From assembly GCA_013339765.2 (NCBI GenBank), contig CM023457.1, forward strand, positions 56,011,745-56,075,744: a DNA stretch of 64,000 nucleotides, in the 5' to 3' direction. Both the position numbers and the translations under genes were made by a program. The stretch comes from Haemaphysalis longicornis (taxonomy: Eukaryota; Arthropoda; Arachnida; Ixodida; Ixodidae). Below the pieces are notes generated by a model. The model searched no databases. It was not told where the DNA came from and was given only the letters and a program-made list of their open reading frames with translations. Shown piece after piece: positions 1-12,539 of this stretch (positions are counted from its first letter, which is position 1; each line of letters starts with the position of its first letter).

Positions 1-213
1 TAGTCAGGGTGGGAGCGACGAGAGCTATCGATGCGTTGGCCTTTGCTTCTGTACCGCGGCTTCTGGGGGCACCGTCAGCTCGTTTATTATTCCGACCGCC
101 TGCCGTGTCTTGATGATTACTGGATGTACAGGATTCCCCGGGAGGAGATTTTACTCCACAAAAAAGGTTCGAGCTGTAGGACGGCTGCCTTATTTTGAAA
201 GCTTGGCAATTCA

Positions 214-371
<158 letters not shown>

Positions 372-3300
372 TTAATATTTCAACTTATGGTTTCACAATT
401 TTTTCCGTCTTTTACAACCACAAGCATAAAGGATACACTACTGCTTCAGGATAGACGCCGTTTTGTTGTCGCAATCAATTAAAGCCATCCAGGCTTAAGA
501 CAATTATACGCTGATACCTGGCTACTATTTATTGTGATAAAAAACTACCCCGGCCTCCGTACTGCTAATCATTTTAAGTATTGCGATGCGTATATGACCT
601 TGGCAATGATTAAAAGCAACGACTCTGCACGATGGCGTCGTTATAAAAAACAGGGAATTAAAAGTGACTGGCTCCTACGAATATACCGTGAACAACTTTC
701 AAAATTGGCCTATCGCTGTGGGCCATGCCTTAACCAAGTTTTAAATAGCCACCCTTCCATGGGGCTTATCAAGTGGAGTCCAGGCCTCGTCTAGCCTTAC
801 TTTTAAACGGTGCTCCACAGCATGTGGCTTCAGGCGTTGGCTCCGGAGAAGGTAGCAAAGCGGGTAACCAGCGAGAGTAACTACTTCTTTAATAAACGGG
901 CTCATGCGCAGAGACTCTTCCTGTATCACCAAGGTATAACGGCTTCCAGCGCTGGCGGTAATGACGTTGACGAAAACATGTAAAACAAACGAGCAATTCC
1001 ACCCATGAGCTATTTAAACAGTGTTACTGGCTAAATTTGAATACACGGCAAAGGTAAAAAGGGGCAGTAAAAAAGAGGCGGTAGAAAGGATTGTAGTGCT
1101 ACAGGTTTCACTCCCGGTGTGTGTCATCTTGTAATCTCCAGTGATGCCCCTGGGAAGCGAGTATACCCTTCTGTGCACAGTCTTCCCTAGCACAATTTTA
1201 ATCGCTTTGCTCGTTGCTTACCGTTTTGGCATAAAGGTTTTGATCTACTTGCCAGCTGAGGTCTACAAGAATTCAGTGTCTCAACCGTGTTGCATCAGTG
1301 TCGCATCACTAGCGTTGTACTTAAGAAAAATTGTTCTCGAGGATAAGCAGTCTCTGGAAAAACACTACGTGCAACATTAATTCCTAAGGTGGCCTGACTG
1401 CATTGCGGGCTCAGAGTAATGATATACGCGAGCGGCGAGAGAGCCTTTTCAAACAATGTGCCTTCAGACCACGGGCCGTTGCAGCGCGGTAGCGTCACAG
1501 CGTAATCCTTCAAAGTTTTTTTCCGCGTCCACACCAAATGTTTACATTATCGACGACGGCTCGAAATATAGATAAATGTGCTCTACCAGCGCAGACAATT
1601 CTGGCAAACGGATCGTTAGAAAAGCGTTGAGAGCAGTTCCGCATGCGCAAATTATCTCGGGGGAATTTGCGGGAGCAGCAGACTCCGGTTTCCGCATAGG
1701 CCCGAACAAATGATCCGCGAACCTAGTTCCAGAGAAATGGGTTCCGATTCACCCCGAGCGTACATGCGTTATACACTTTCGCCCACACAGTCAGCGTTGA
1801 AGCTCCCTCTTCCCAGCACTCTCGCCTCTTTTTCCTCACCACTGAGTGAACTGGCGCTAAGCTGGCGCCAAACTGTCGCGGTGATCCATTTCACAAGAAA
1901 TTCCTCGCATGCTCCACCGGAAAAGAACGCTCATTTCACAACGTTAAGCACTTCTCTGAATGGATTTAAAGCTACGGGAAAAAGCGAGCTTTGTAATAGC
2001 TATGTGGTTTGTCGGGTTGTGGAATCCAGACGGGCGTCGTTTAGTGCTTCCGTTTCGAGGACCTCTGAGGCAATGAAGCTGCCACATAGTTTACGATGGT
2101 TACGTTTGACAGTGGTTTGGGGCAATGGAAAGGGTGACTGCGCGGGCAGGAAGTATGCGGATGGAACGAAGAACGAAATCGAGGGGGAAAAAATATAGAT
2201 ACTGCATATTGTGCAGGCAGGGGGCATAATGTCGTCACCTCCATTCCAGGCGCTTTAATACAGCGCTGCATCCGCGTAGGAAGTACACGCTATTTCGAAG
2301 GCTGAGAGCAGCTGTGGCTCGTGAATTCACAGTTCCAGTTTTTTGGGGGTTTGCCATTTGGACAGTCTCAGTGACTCGCAGACATGGCTTTTATGCGCTT
2401 GGCATTTGACATCGTACGCCTTTTACATATATAAAATCAAACAAATTAGCAAAAACTGCTACAATTCTTTGGACGCTTCGCGGCAGAAGGTGGCGCAAAG
2501 CCCAGCATGTACTCGACAACGGAGTGTATTAAGAGCGAATCCTTCTTTTTTTTCTCATTAAACAGGGCCGTCCATCCCGGCAATGTAGAAATAACTAAAG
2601 AGATGCCCACTGGGATGAAAGTTTATATGCAGCAGGGGGTTAGGCATGCGGAGCAGCGACTGCAGTTGCCATTAAAGCGAGCAAAAACTCCGGCAATGGT
2701 CGCTCAGTCAACACAGATGTAAAACACAAATTTGTGTTCCACAATAGGAAGATACCCTCCGACCTCGTGACGCTTTTCACATTAGTAGAGAGGATACATG
2801 GTGAAAGGTAGCTGTCCTCAACTAAAAGAGAGGTCGCACCTTAATTGTGTAATGATTCCACCGTTATGTAGCTCTACTGAATGTTCAGAAGGCAAGACAT
2901 CTCAGTTTTTATTTAACAGTATTGTATTGATTTTTATCGTTTATTTGAGAGGTTGATTTTCTTGTCGCATTAAGGCTTCTGATCTCTTATCGGCCCACAC
3001 CTATTGCGTGATCTTTCATTTACCTGCGTGGTCCATCACACACGCCACAGAAGTTAAGCCTTTATTATTTGTTTGCACCTCTCTTGGGAGAATATTCCGA
3101 CAAAACTGTGTTTTTAACTTCCGCACAGCTCTTTAGCGCAGTATTTATTTTTTTTATCGTTTTTCGGCCAGAAATACACGTCTCCGCCTTTTCTGATCGT
3201 GAAATTGCGCGGTCGAGAAGAGAAGGGGAAGAGTGGGAGCGAAGGGAATAGTAGGGACAACCTTCTGCCTCTCCCGCATCCTGCTGTCGTTCCAACTATT

Positions 3301-4823
3301 TCCCACACACCCAATGAAAGACCGCACTGAACACGTTACTCCTACGTCGATGCTACTGACCCTAGCGGCCGTTTCTTGTTCCAATTAAGGCACCTGTGGG
3401 GAAGTTGAGCGGAATCGCTGTACAGGCATCGCCGATACCCGTCCGCTGGGAGCATTCGGGGAACGAAGAGAGCGGGATCTATGGAGGAGAGGGAAGATCG
3501 ACCCGTGTTGATGTAATTTAGGGGAAATTTAGCTTCGCTTCCACCGGAAATGAGTTTACGATGCGGGAGAGAGGAAGAAAGAGGTTTCCATCCGCCCACA
3601 ACTGCTTCCTCTCTCCGTGATTTCTAAGCCTGCTGCGTCGACCCTCTCATTCGTAAACTGCCGGAATTGTCGTCGCGAACGGGAAAGCTAATTGGCGATT
3701 CCGGCCGGGGCAGACTTACCCGGGCGGCTGCGTCGCCCAACTGTACGACTAAATCCATCGTATGGCACTCGACCGCTCATGGTGCCTTTCTCGCTTCGCC
3801 GGTCGTTCCGCGTTTTCCTCAATACGCACCGTTTTCACGGAGACCCAAACTGTTCTTTCATTTTCTGGTCTTTTGTCGTAGTCTTAACGGGTGTTTCAGT
3901 TTTTTAGTGTATTGGTTTCCCTTCGAAGTACAGCCAACGAACGGCCGTTAGATGGAACAACGTGGTGCGAGGTGCGTCATTCGTACGGGATAAAGGATAA
4001 TTCCCTAAAAAATGGCCACAGTAAAGAGAGAAGTTAAGAAGTGAAAGGCGTAACGCATAAGCAGAGAAACAGGACCCATTTCGTTGAAGGCTTCTCCTGT
4101 GGGAAAATTTACCAGCTTATTACGGTTGCCAGAAACTAGACGCCACGTTTTCTAGGCACACCGTCCTGATTTCAACTAACCCTAATGGCGTCGCATCGTT
4201 TTTGTAAGTTATGTTGCCAAACTGACCTTATTACTTAGCTATACCTCCATTAGGAATAATTAAGGAATATAAACACCCTCGTATGATGCAAACATCTGTT
4301 CTTTGCTACCTTAGAAATACCCATGATGCAGTTCGCACTTTATATGCATCAGGAAATACGTGCATAGAATGAAAGCGCTGCCCTCTACAAGACACCAGTG
4401 TTACGAAATTTCATCCCTGCTGTGTATGTGCCGACGGAGTTAGAACCGTCCACATCAACAACAGCAGTGAACCATGGCGGCGCACATAAACCGGCATAAC
4501 CGTTTCAAAATACAGCAGTAATAATTTCATATTTATGAAATCGTAAGCAGTGCTTAGATGTAATATAACATTTTTTGTTGTGATAATTTTGGGATGACAC
4601 GCCTTAAGTTACGACTGAAAACGAAGCGCAAATGACCTTTTGGATGCCTATAAGGTTTTAGCAGATTATGGAAACACCGAACAACATTTTTTGTTAGTTC
4701 CAGATAAGCAGCCGAACAGCATATAGCACCCACGCGCAAGAATGTGCCGGAGTTTTAGAGGTCTTTAACAGTTCCCCAAAACATCCTCCGCATTTTTTTC
4801 GCTCTACCGATGTTTTGTATGGC
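372..4823. other. No supported gene or recognised repeat
   Basis: I see no recognisable domain, tRNA, long terminal repeat or inverted-repeat element in this stretch. The longest open frame (1710-2198, 162 codons, plus) has low-complexity Ser/Leu-rich content, overlapping open frames on the other strand and no family motif. It is most simply intergenic or intronic DNA, though short exons cannot be excluded. Confidence 0.6.
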
Positions 4824-4964
4824 AAAAATTGGCCGCGTATCTGCTTCTTTCGTTGCAAATGTCGTCAAAAGACGATAGTCTTTGTAGACATTTGCCAAGG
4901 AAACGCCCCCCTTTGCTTTCCCGCTCATCTCTCATGCTGTTCCTGTACCGTCGCGCTCATTCCA
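4824..4964 (+). repeat. Unclassified interspersed repeat, copy 1
   Basis: This segment resembles 15889-16020 in the same orientation. Shared blocks in the same order are 'TGGCCGCGTATCTG', 'TTTTGTTGC/TTCGTTGC', 'CAAAAGACGATAGTC', 'TTTGCTTTCC/TCCCTTTCCC' and 'CTCATGCTGTTCCT'. The two copies differ by substitutions and small indels, as expected of an old dispersed family. No inverted ends, tail or coding domain is visible, so the class is unknown. Confidence 0.7.
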
Positions 4965-5466
4965 AGGTAAATACACTAAAGGTTTGCGCAAGGCGATTTG
5001 AATTTACCGCGTTCCACTGCTACAGGCCGGGTTCCTCCATGCCAGCGCCGCAGTACGGCGGAGACGCGCGTGAATCGAGGCGGCCGACTTCAAGGTTTAT
5101 AGAACCGCATTGCCGTGCTCCACGTGCGTTCCAAGCAGAACGTGGAACCTAGCTAGTGGAACCTTTCGTTGCTGTTGCCGCGTGATTTTACATTTGCCGC
5201 CAGGAGGCGGCGGTTTTCTGCAGTAGATGTAGAATATCATTTGCTATCGAAAAACCAAGCATCCATGATTTTTTTAATAAAGGAACACTGTAAATATCCC
5301 GTGTGTACTAATTTCGTGTCTCATATTTGCGTAATGTCTTGTTCTTGTTCAACAAAGTTGACAAGTATGAACATATCAACCGGGCTTAGACGTTTACATG
5401 TCGCTATGAGTATATAAAACTATTGCGCAATATCAATTTCACTGTGGCTAGGTGGCTGAATCGAGT
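4965..5466. other. No supported feature
   Basis: Nothing recognisable between the repeat copy and the CATA microsatellite. The short frames here lack family motifs. Confidence 0.55.
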
Positions 5467-5541
5467 CACAGACAGACAGACGGACAGACATACATACCTA
5501 CATACATACATACATACATACATACATACATACATACATAC
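5467..5541. repeat. (CAGA)/(CATA) microsatellite
   Basis: CAGACAGACGGACAGA-type units grade into an uninterrupted run of CATA units. Overlapping frames rich in YVCM/HTYI are products of this repeat. Confidence 0.95.
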
Positions 5542-7795
5542 AGAGAGACCAAAATTTCTGGGTTCAAGTAGCCCAAGAAAGACTATCGTCTTTAAAAAAT
5601 TGTTGCGGCTTAGCTCAGCAAACCTTACATATGAAACCCAAAAGCTTGGCTTAATCTGCTTGAGTCTTGGTTTGGCTTGGTTAACGTTTGATGTGTATTG
5701 CCGACCACGGCTGAAAGCCGTTCGCGCCCGTTCCACGCTCACACAAGGAGGCCCGGCGTCGCTTTCATTCTTGGCGAACGCAGCAATTATCTTTCACGGC
5801 GAACGTGGTGCTAGATGAGCCACATAGCCCAACACGACGCAGCGGTGCATGCGCCAGAACGTGTGGGTTTGTCGGCTGCCGATCAGCTGAGCGGCCGCTC
5901 CCGTCAGGGATGCTGCCGCTACGTGAGCAGAACAACTTAAAACGGGGCCTCGTTCGCAGCGCCAACAGCGGGCCCGGCGAATCACGCGATGCGCTTCGAG
6001 GGGTGTGTCGCCGGGGGTGGGTCTCCGGTCAAAAGGTTAACTTGCACATCCTCCGCGAAACCATTGGACGAAAGTAGTAAAGCTTTGCTTTAAAAGAACA
6101 CACAGCTGAATCACTTTTCTTGAAATAGATAGGGCTGCCAGTTGGGGCTAATGAGAAGAGAAAAGAAAGCACTGAATTGCAACTGATAATTAGTTTCGGT
6201 TTTCTCGTGGTTTTAGCGGTGAAAAACGTTTTATCAGCCTGGTGTTGAGGAAGTGGCCCCTTTTCTAATGCAGTCCATGCGCTACTGGATACATCTCAAA
6301 TAGCAATATTCTATCTGTCTCGATTAAACTTATTTATTCCCGAAATCAACGGGGCAGTATTCAGCTATTGATTTTTGTTTCAAGTATAAAGAATTTAAAA
6401 AAAAAGGAAATGGCACATGCTCACAAGTCGTCGAAGCTATGTTACTGACAATGACGTGAAAAAAAAAAAACCCTTGTTATTAGCACACTTGCAGTTACCT
6501 TGTTATCCCCTTTTATAACCTTGTGTTAGTCCTTTGTCATTACCTTTTTATTGCATTGTATTACCTCGTAATATTACCTTGCGATCCAATCACTATTATC
6601 TGACTTGTCGACGTTAGACTGTATTTTAAGCACACCTAATCGCCAGCGGTTTCAGATTCAAATATAATTCATTGTAGTCGTCGCATCATCCAGAAACAGA
6701 TTTTCTCATTTACAAGCGAAGACAGCCGGCTTCCCGGGCGTTCCTAGCCCTCGAAGTAAGCAGGAAGAAAAAAGGGGCTTGGCGCGAAAGAAGGAGCGCC
6801 AGTCGTGGCGGCGGTCGCCGATACCGACGACGTGGCGGAGACGACGCGTGCCTCCGTCGACCGGCGGGTCCCCCGAGTAGCGATGACGGCAGGCTAGCCA
6901 GCCTGTCAAGGCAAGTTACGAAAGAGACAGGCGGGTGACGGTGCCCACATCGGCGTCACCGCACTTTCGTCTGACGTCGCCTGGTGGTCAATTTGGCTTC
7001 TCGCGAGCCCAGAACGGGCAGAAGCTGATAGGGAACGCCCTTTGTCGCCATGTCCTCAATGGGGGGGACGGACGCGGTCTGTTCCCGTCCTTCCCCATTA
7101 GTACGTGGAAGTGTAGGTCGTTTTCGTTACCTGAGCTGACCCACTGGGAACACACCGAGTCCCGTGAACCTGGGTAAGAGCCTGTATTAGGCGTGTAAGC
7201 CTAGAGGGTGACACAACCAAAACTGCACGAGGATTCCTGGTTTCGTCCTGTGTTCTCCGTCCTTAAGCCATGCCTCTACCTTTTATAGTATACCTTTTTT
7301 TCTGCCATAGAATTGGGGGGAATGACAACAGTGGCGCAGAGGACAAAGAGGGCAACACGTCAGCGGCGGCGCTTGCACTATGTTCTGGACGTGTCAATTA
7401 CGCGCCGCCACTTAGGCTCTGAGCTTCTTTCCACATCGCATTGGACGGTGACGCACAGGGCCCTGGTAAAGGGCTGGGAAGACGGAGAAAGTACGCCGCG
7501 GCGGGACAGGCTGGAGCAGCTCGAAAATGGCGCCTGTCGCGACCACGTCGGCAGGAAACGGCTATTGGGGTAACGACGGGAGCGTTCCCACGAGAGAAAA
7601 GTGAAAGTTCGACAGAAAGTAAAGCAGTACATCAGCAGAAGGTCACAATAGGCTTTCGCGTTGACACTCTTTGAAAGTTGCAAGAATAAGCTCGCAATAT
7701 TTTTTAAGGTTTCAAGGGGAAATAGGGATAATAGCTTTCCGGTATTTGTTAAGTATATCTAAGAAAGGTTCCGCGAAGTGTTAAATGATACTTAT
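5542..7795. other. No supported gene; GC-rich block 6.7-7.6 kb
   Basis: No protein domain is recognisable. The part 6700-7600 is richer in GC and CpG than its surroundings and contains a strong splice-donor-like string 'CTGGGTAAGAG' at about 7170-7180 and an 'AAAATGGCGCC' motif near 7524. A non-coding exon or promoter is possible, but nothing else supports it. Confidence 0.45.
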
Positions 7796-8205
7796 GCTTA
7801 TTTATTTACTTATTTACAGATACCTCAAAGACCCCAATGGGTGGGGTTTTACATGAGGGGTGGTGAAGCACGAAAATTACACAACAACCGAACAACAAAC
7901 AAGAGAAAAAAAAAAAGAACGAACAAGCATGTCACGAAAACAGACGGTTTCAAGCACGCTATGTTCATAAAAGGCATACAATGCAAACCAACAAAGTAGA
8001 TAACACCACTAAAAATAATCGCATACATGACACAAAAATAATCAGTGCAAAAGTTTTTCTACGGCAGCTTTGAACTGCACCGGGTTTGTTTGAATTACGA
8101 CACTTTCGGGAAAGACGTTCCATTCGATGGCTGTCAAAACGAGAAATGAATTTAGATAGGCGGTCGTGCGTGCGTGAAGTGGGTATACTGCTCTTGAGTG
8201 GTTGA
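7796..8205 (-). mobile_element. CR1/L2-like LINE 3' end
   Basis: Read on the minus strand, the segment holds the last about 50 codons of a LINE ORF2, a 3' UTR and a short A-rich tail of TAAA/TAAG units (7796-7815). The UTR includes the block 'CCCCACCCATTGGGGTC' just before the tail, a 3' end that I recall as common in tick genomes. The copy is severely 5'-truncated. No target duplication was found by eye. Assignment to CR1/L2 rather than Jockey rests on the C-terminal motif and the TAAA-type tail and is an inference. Confidence 0.6.
8042..8205 (-). pseudogene. LINE ORF2 C-terminus (reverse transcriptase end)
   Basis: The frame ends with TGA at 8042-8044. Its peptide contains an 'HARTTAYLNSFL' segment, then 'AIEWNVFPESVV' and 'NPVQFKAAVEKLLH'. 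This is the usual end of CR1/Jockey-type LINE ORF2 proteins, where 'ARTN..F..SF....I..WN.LP' is followed by a short helix and the stop. Nothing of the endonuclease or catalytic reverse transcriptase core remains, so the fragment cannot be active. Upstream of 8205 the similarity fades into unrelated sequence. Confidence 0.6.
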
Positions 8206-9073
8206 GGCGATTAGATCAAATGCGGCCAAATTGCGTTAAATAGCATCGGTGACGTCACAGTTGGTCGGCCTGAAACGTCATGGCTGGTAATTAACAACAG
8301 CCGTTAGATATCCTTGTTATTTCGCCTCATTATTGGGATTTTGCAAGTGACTTGGTGCGTTGGAGTCAGCATACGAAAGAGCTGAAAAAGGCGCCTCAAA
8401 GCATTTTTTAAAGCATTTTTGTATCCCGCCAGTTAAAGCAGTAATATAGCATTTGTATGCAGCTGGTATAATTTCAGTTGGCGAGAATATTGTGGTAGAC
8501 AACCTTCGTGTTACTCTCACTTAGAGTTTTCGAGCCGCAGGATATATATCAACTGCTGATCCCACATACAAGTAACGAAGTCGCAACTGCGAACGTCACG
8601 GCGAAGTCGTTTTGCTGCCGCCAAAAAGTGAAAGGCTTAGACTATAAAGCTGCTGCGTGGTCAAGGGTAAAAGAAAATTAGCAACACTCTTTTCATTAAG
8701 AAACTACGAATGAGGTGTTCCTCTATTATGGTTGCTTTTATTTCTTTGCTTGATTGAATTGACACCTTTCAACTGGCTGCGATGTAGTCAAATTAATTTG
8801 ACTCACATTGGGTGACCTTTAAGGCTCGAACTTACCTGGAAAATAGACAAAGCAAACACACACAGTGATTAGTCAAATGTGGGCAATGATAGGTTAAAAA
8901 GATCAAGAGAGCTTTGCTTTTCATTAGTTAGTTCGCTCATTTATTATCTGCGCGCGACTCTCGCAGAATCCTGATTTTAGGGAAGCTGCGGCGTACGCGT
9001 GCCGTTATGCTTGCTGAGTGAATATGCACCGTTAAACGAAAAAACGAAAACAAGAAAGAGCCGCAAAAATATA
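8206..9073. other. No supported feature
   Basis: AT-rich sequence without recognisable motifs or long frames. Confidence 0.55.
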
Positions 9074-9081
9074 CAAGAAAA

Positions 9082-9285
9082 TAAGTTGATTGATTGATTG
9101 TAGGGTTTAACGCGTTGACGCAACGTAGGCGATGAGGCGCGCCGTAGTGGAGGGCTCCGGATTATTTTGACCACCTGGGTATGTTTAACGTACGCCGAAA
9201 TCTCATACACACGGCCGTTTTTGCTTTTCGCCTCCATCAGAAAAGCGGCCGCCGCGGCCGGGAATCGAAGTCGCAACCTCGTGCT
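9082..9285 (-). mobile_element. Ruka-like tRNA-derived SINE, 5'-truncated
   Basis: On the minus strand the order is part of the tRNA-like head ('CGATTCCCGGCCGCGGC'), the body motifs 'GATGGAGGCGAAA' and 'CAGGTGGTC', 'GGAGCCCTCCACTACGGC', and an AATC tail seen on the plus strand as GATT units at 9088-9099. The head stops inside the T-arm region, so the A box is missing. A short candidate target duplication 'CAAGAAAA' lies at 9074-9081 and 9286-9293, but it is A-rich and could be chance. Confidence 0.9.
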
Positions 9286-9293
9286 CAAGAAAA

Positions 9294-11448
9294 GTTAGGA
9301 GAAAAACAGCGCGGTTTACACACGGACAAAGGGAAGAGTACTTGACACACACGCCCTAATCATGTTAACCAACACGCCCAGATAGCCACGTTAGTGCAAG
9401 AAAAGTTGTTGATATGTATTGCCAGGGTTACGCCTTCAAAGCCCGTAGGCAGGCTTAGGTGCCCCAAGATGTTTTTCTACGGAAGGAGACCATGTGTGAT
9501 GATTGGTGCGGGCGGGATTGCATTTCGAAGAGATAGGGGTGGGCCGACCATGAAAAGAGGGAGGGGCAGCGCTAAAGAATAAACAAAAACTATGCCAGAA
9601 AAACGAGAAAGAAAAAAAAATCCACGGAGGAGTTCAATGTAAACACGAAATAACAATTGGTTGACGATTACAATACTCCATAATGCGAAATTTGACCGAA
9701 GAGTGAACTGGATAATCTTCCCGGCGACGGCGCAAAGCTGCTGCTCCGGCGGTGCGCGAATCTGCATTCTTGCGTAGGCGGCGCTGAGCCTCTGCTCTGG
9801 GTAGAGTTCCTGTATATAGCTGCCCTAGCGATATACATGAACTCTAGCTCGGGGAGCTCGTTCAGCTGCAGCGGCAAACGAAGCACTTCGGCCGTTTCAC
9901 GATGTGATCACGTCATCGGCAAACCCAGGACGGCGCAGGCTGCACGGGCTTTATCCCGTGGCGGGTCACCGCCGCGGAGCAAGTCCGCGCTCGGCACCAG
10001 CGGCAACCGCGCCACTCCACTTTCCTCCTCACACATTCGTCGTACGTTCATCTCCCCCTTTCCTCCTCGCTGTCTTTTCGGTGTCCTTTTTGTTCTCTGG
10101 GTTAGATCGACGGACAAGGTCGAAGCACGCCATGGAACCACTGGAACGGCCGCTTCAAAGCTGCGCTCTAAAAAGTTCTGGATTACGTGGGTGGGCTCAG
10201 CATCAGCTACGCAATGCGTTGTTCATTTTTATTTTTCCGCAATGGCGTTACAAAATTGGTGAAGGTAGTGGTGAGGGCAGGCATTGAAGGCATGAGAAGT
10301 GTGCATCTAAGTTGCGACGAAAAAGATTTACCTTTAGTCGTGATTTGATGACACGCGGAGTTAATGCCTCGAAACGCCTGCTTCAGGAAGAAGTTTGAAC
10401 TTAAGCAAATAAAAACAGCAAAAGTTTTATTTCTTTCACCTTGGTGTTGTTGTTGCTTAAAGCTCATTATTGTATGATTCTGCAGCATCTTTTTCTTTTT
10501 TCCTCTTTTTTCCCCACAGGCTGATCTCCCATTGCTGGGTATTGAGCTGCTACAAGGACGCAGACGCAGCCGAATTAGCAACAAAAGATAGCGTAACATC
10601 GACAGACCTACCATTAGAGAGAGAGGATTCGTGAGCCGGAAGGAAATTTAATAACTTATTATTCCTACACTTAAGCGGCCTTATGTGTTTAACTGAATTT
10701 TTGGAGGGCTACGTCCTCGAAATAATTATAGTCTGCAAGTGTCGACAGAATACCTCCACAAGTGCGAGAAACAAGACCCTACAATCATGTAATCGTTGCT
10801 TACTTCAATGAGAAGAGAGTGTGAATTTCTGTATGCACTACGTAGGGTCGATTAGAAAACGGTAGCCAATTTAACCATCTTGCGTTCCCGTCCCGCGCAA
10901 GGAGATTGCAATCTTGATGGCATAATTATCAACCTTAACGCAATCAATAACCAACTCCCCTGCGTTCCCAAATAAATCTGCCTTTGTTCATGCCCCCGCG
11001 GAAGCTCGTAAGCCGGCTGGTGGCTATGCGTGTGTTACGCTTTTGCCCTCCCTTGCGTTTTTATCATCGTAATTAGCGACTCAGCTCATTCGGCGCGAGT
11101 TCATTGCGCTATCCAGGGGTCTTTTGAATCAGCCGCCGTTTATGAAAGGGGGAGGGGGGACTTCGACTCGAGTTGGCCGATCCCTGTTGAGAGGCACGCA
11201 GAGACCACGGAGGAAAAAATAGGAAATAATGTATAATGAGGGCTGCAACTCCATAATAATAAACAAAATGGTTACCACGATGGGGTTGTGGGAATATCAA
11301 GAATGGTTTGAGCGGGAAGCCAGAAAAGTTCAAAATAATGTTAAAGAAAAAGCGGAGAAAGCGGCGTTTTGTCGTGCGTAGACTCCTTGATCATGGATGC
11401 ATTAAAACAAAGGAGCAAGAAATGGTTTGAAAGCAAGCTTAGAGTTCA
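9294..11448. other. No supported gene; GC-rich block 9.83-10.2 kb
   Basis: No recognisable protein or repeat. At 9830-10200 the sequence is GC- and CpG-rich and open in several frames on both strands (up to 141 codons), which is what high GC alone produces. The peptides are Ser/Arg/Pro-rich without domain motifs. A promoter or first-exon region is conceivable but unsupported. Confidence 0.45.
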
Positions 11449-11660
11449 CTTAAAGGGTTCGCGAAGAGAAATGAATTTAACTTTGCTTAATTTTGTCTGC
11501 TTGGACGACCTTTGAAGAACATAAATCCCAAATATTTTCACAATTCATTGCTTTTAAAATTCAGGAGGCGCCCTTGAAATTCTCGTTTTGAGGTGAATCG
11601 CAAGCGACCATGCGCGCATCATCGGTCGGCAGCGCAACTAGAGTGACGTTACGTCAAGTA
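11449..11660 (+). repeat. 'CTTAAAGGG' repeat, copy 1
   Basis: The first about 20 bases (CTTAAAGGGTTCGCGAAGAG) match the end of a second copy read on the minus strand from 13111, which differs at only a few positions. Sequences beginning this way are, from memory, a frequent unclassified tick repeat. The 3' limit is uncertain. Confidence 0.45.
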
Positions 11661-12221
11661 CATTCGAGAGTTCAACGCGTTCAACGTTCTTTGTGTATAT
11701 TGTTCTGCAAAGCTACAAACCCGGTATTTTAAAAATAATGCATCCTTTTATTCGTTGCCAAAAACACTTTTCTATTCACGGGAGCGGCGTCGTGACCGCT
11801 TCAGTTGTCTGGCAACCATTGCAGAAGAACTCAGACCTACTGGCTGTTTGTACACGTTGTAGCCAGTTTCCCTGATGAATTTCACATTTTTTGCCGATAT
11901 CTTTTCGGAATCTTACCTTTTTTTTTGGATGAAATGGAACAAAATTGCTCAAGAAAAAAAAAGTGTCCGTGTGCGATTCGAATTTGCGGCCTCCGGGCCA
12001 GCCAAACTTTACGGCCAACCTAGTCGGACACTTTATCCACTACACTATCGACATGAGAAGCGCGCGCGGCGAAAAACTGCTGGATAAAAGCCACTTCGCA
12101 CTTGTAACCCAGAAGTCTGTCGTGTTTTCATAAATTCTAATCAACCGAGATCTTTAACCACCAACTTACTGTTGAACGATTCTGCAGTAAACCAAAGGGG
12201 AGCGTATAGAATCAACGAAAC

Positions 12222-12361
12222 AGCGTTAACAGTAATCCATGGCTTCGTGAAGCGCCAACAAAACGACAAGGACAAAGGTGGCGACGGGCACAAGCGCTAC
12301 ACGAAGTCATGGATTACCGCTACCAACTAGCCGAAACCCAAACTCTAATAAGCGTTAACAG
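12222..12361 (+). mobile_element. Short Penelope-like hairpin insertion, copy A
   Basis: A 118-bp insert (12233-12350) is flanked by the perfect 11-bp duplication AGCGTTAACAG (12222-12232 and 12351-12361). It is mostly a hairpin: arm 12232-12254 (AATCCATGGCTTCGTGAAGCG region) pairs with 12294-12317, with a spacer of about 40 nt. A tail 'TACCAACTAGCCGAAACC' follows. The CCAACTAGCC motif and the inverted-copy-plus-tail architecture recur at 25929-26349 and 38060-38196. One of those also carries a Penelope-type GIY-YIG fragment, which is the basis for the family call here. Confidence 0.7.
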
Positions 12362-12539
12362 CTTTGTTTATTCCAGGAAACAGGAAAGAAATCGTCGAAC
12401 TGCGTGATGGTGGGACTCGACGCTGTATCGCTGCTTCACGCTAGTTATTTTTGCGCTTGATGAGTAAATTATGGATGGGTTTTAAGTTCCGGCTACTCGA
12501 AGTTCCTTCGATAAACGCGTTTATGTAATAAATTCTCAT

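Noticed and set aside
1710..2198. 162-codon plus frame
   Set aside because: No motif or splice context; low-complexity composition.
7165..7185. Splice-donor-like CTGGGTAAGAG after an 80-codon frame
   Set aside because: One short consensus match without a supported exon, acceptor or domain is too weak.
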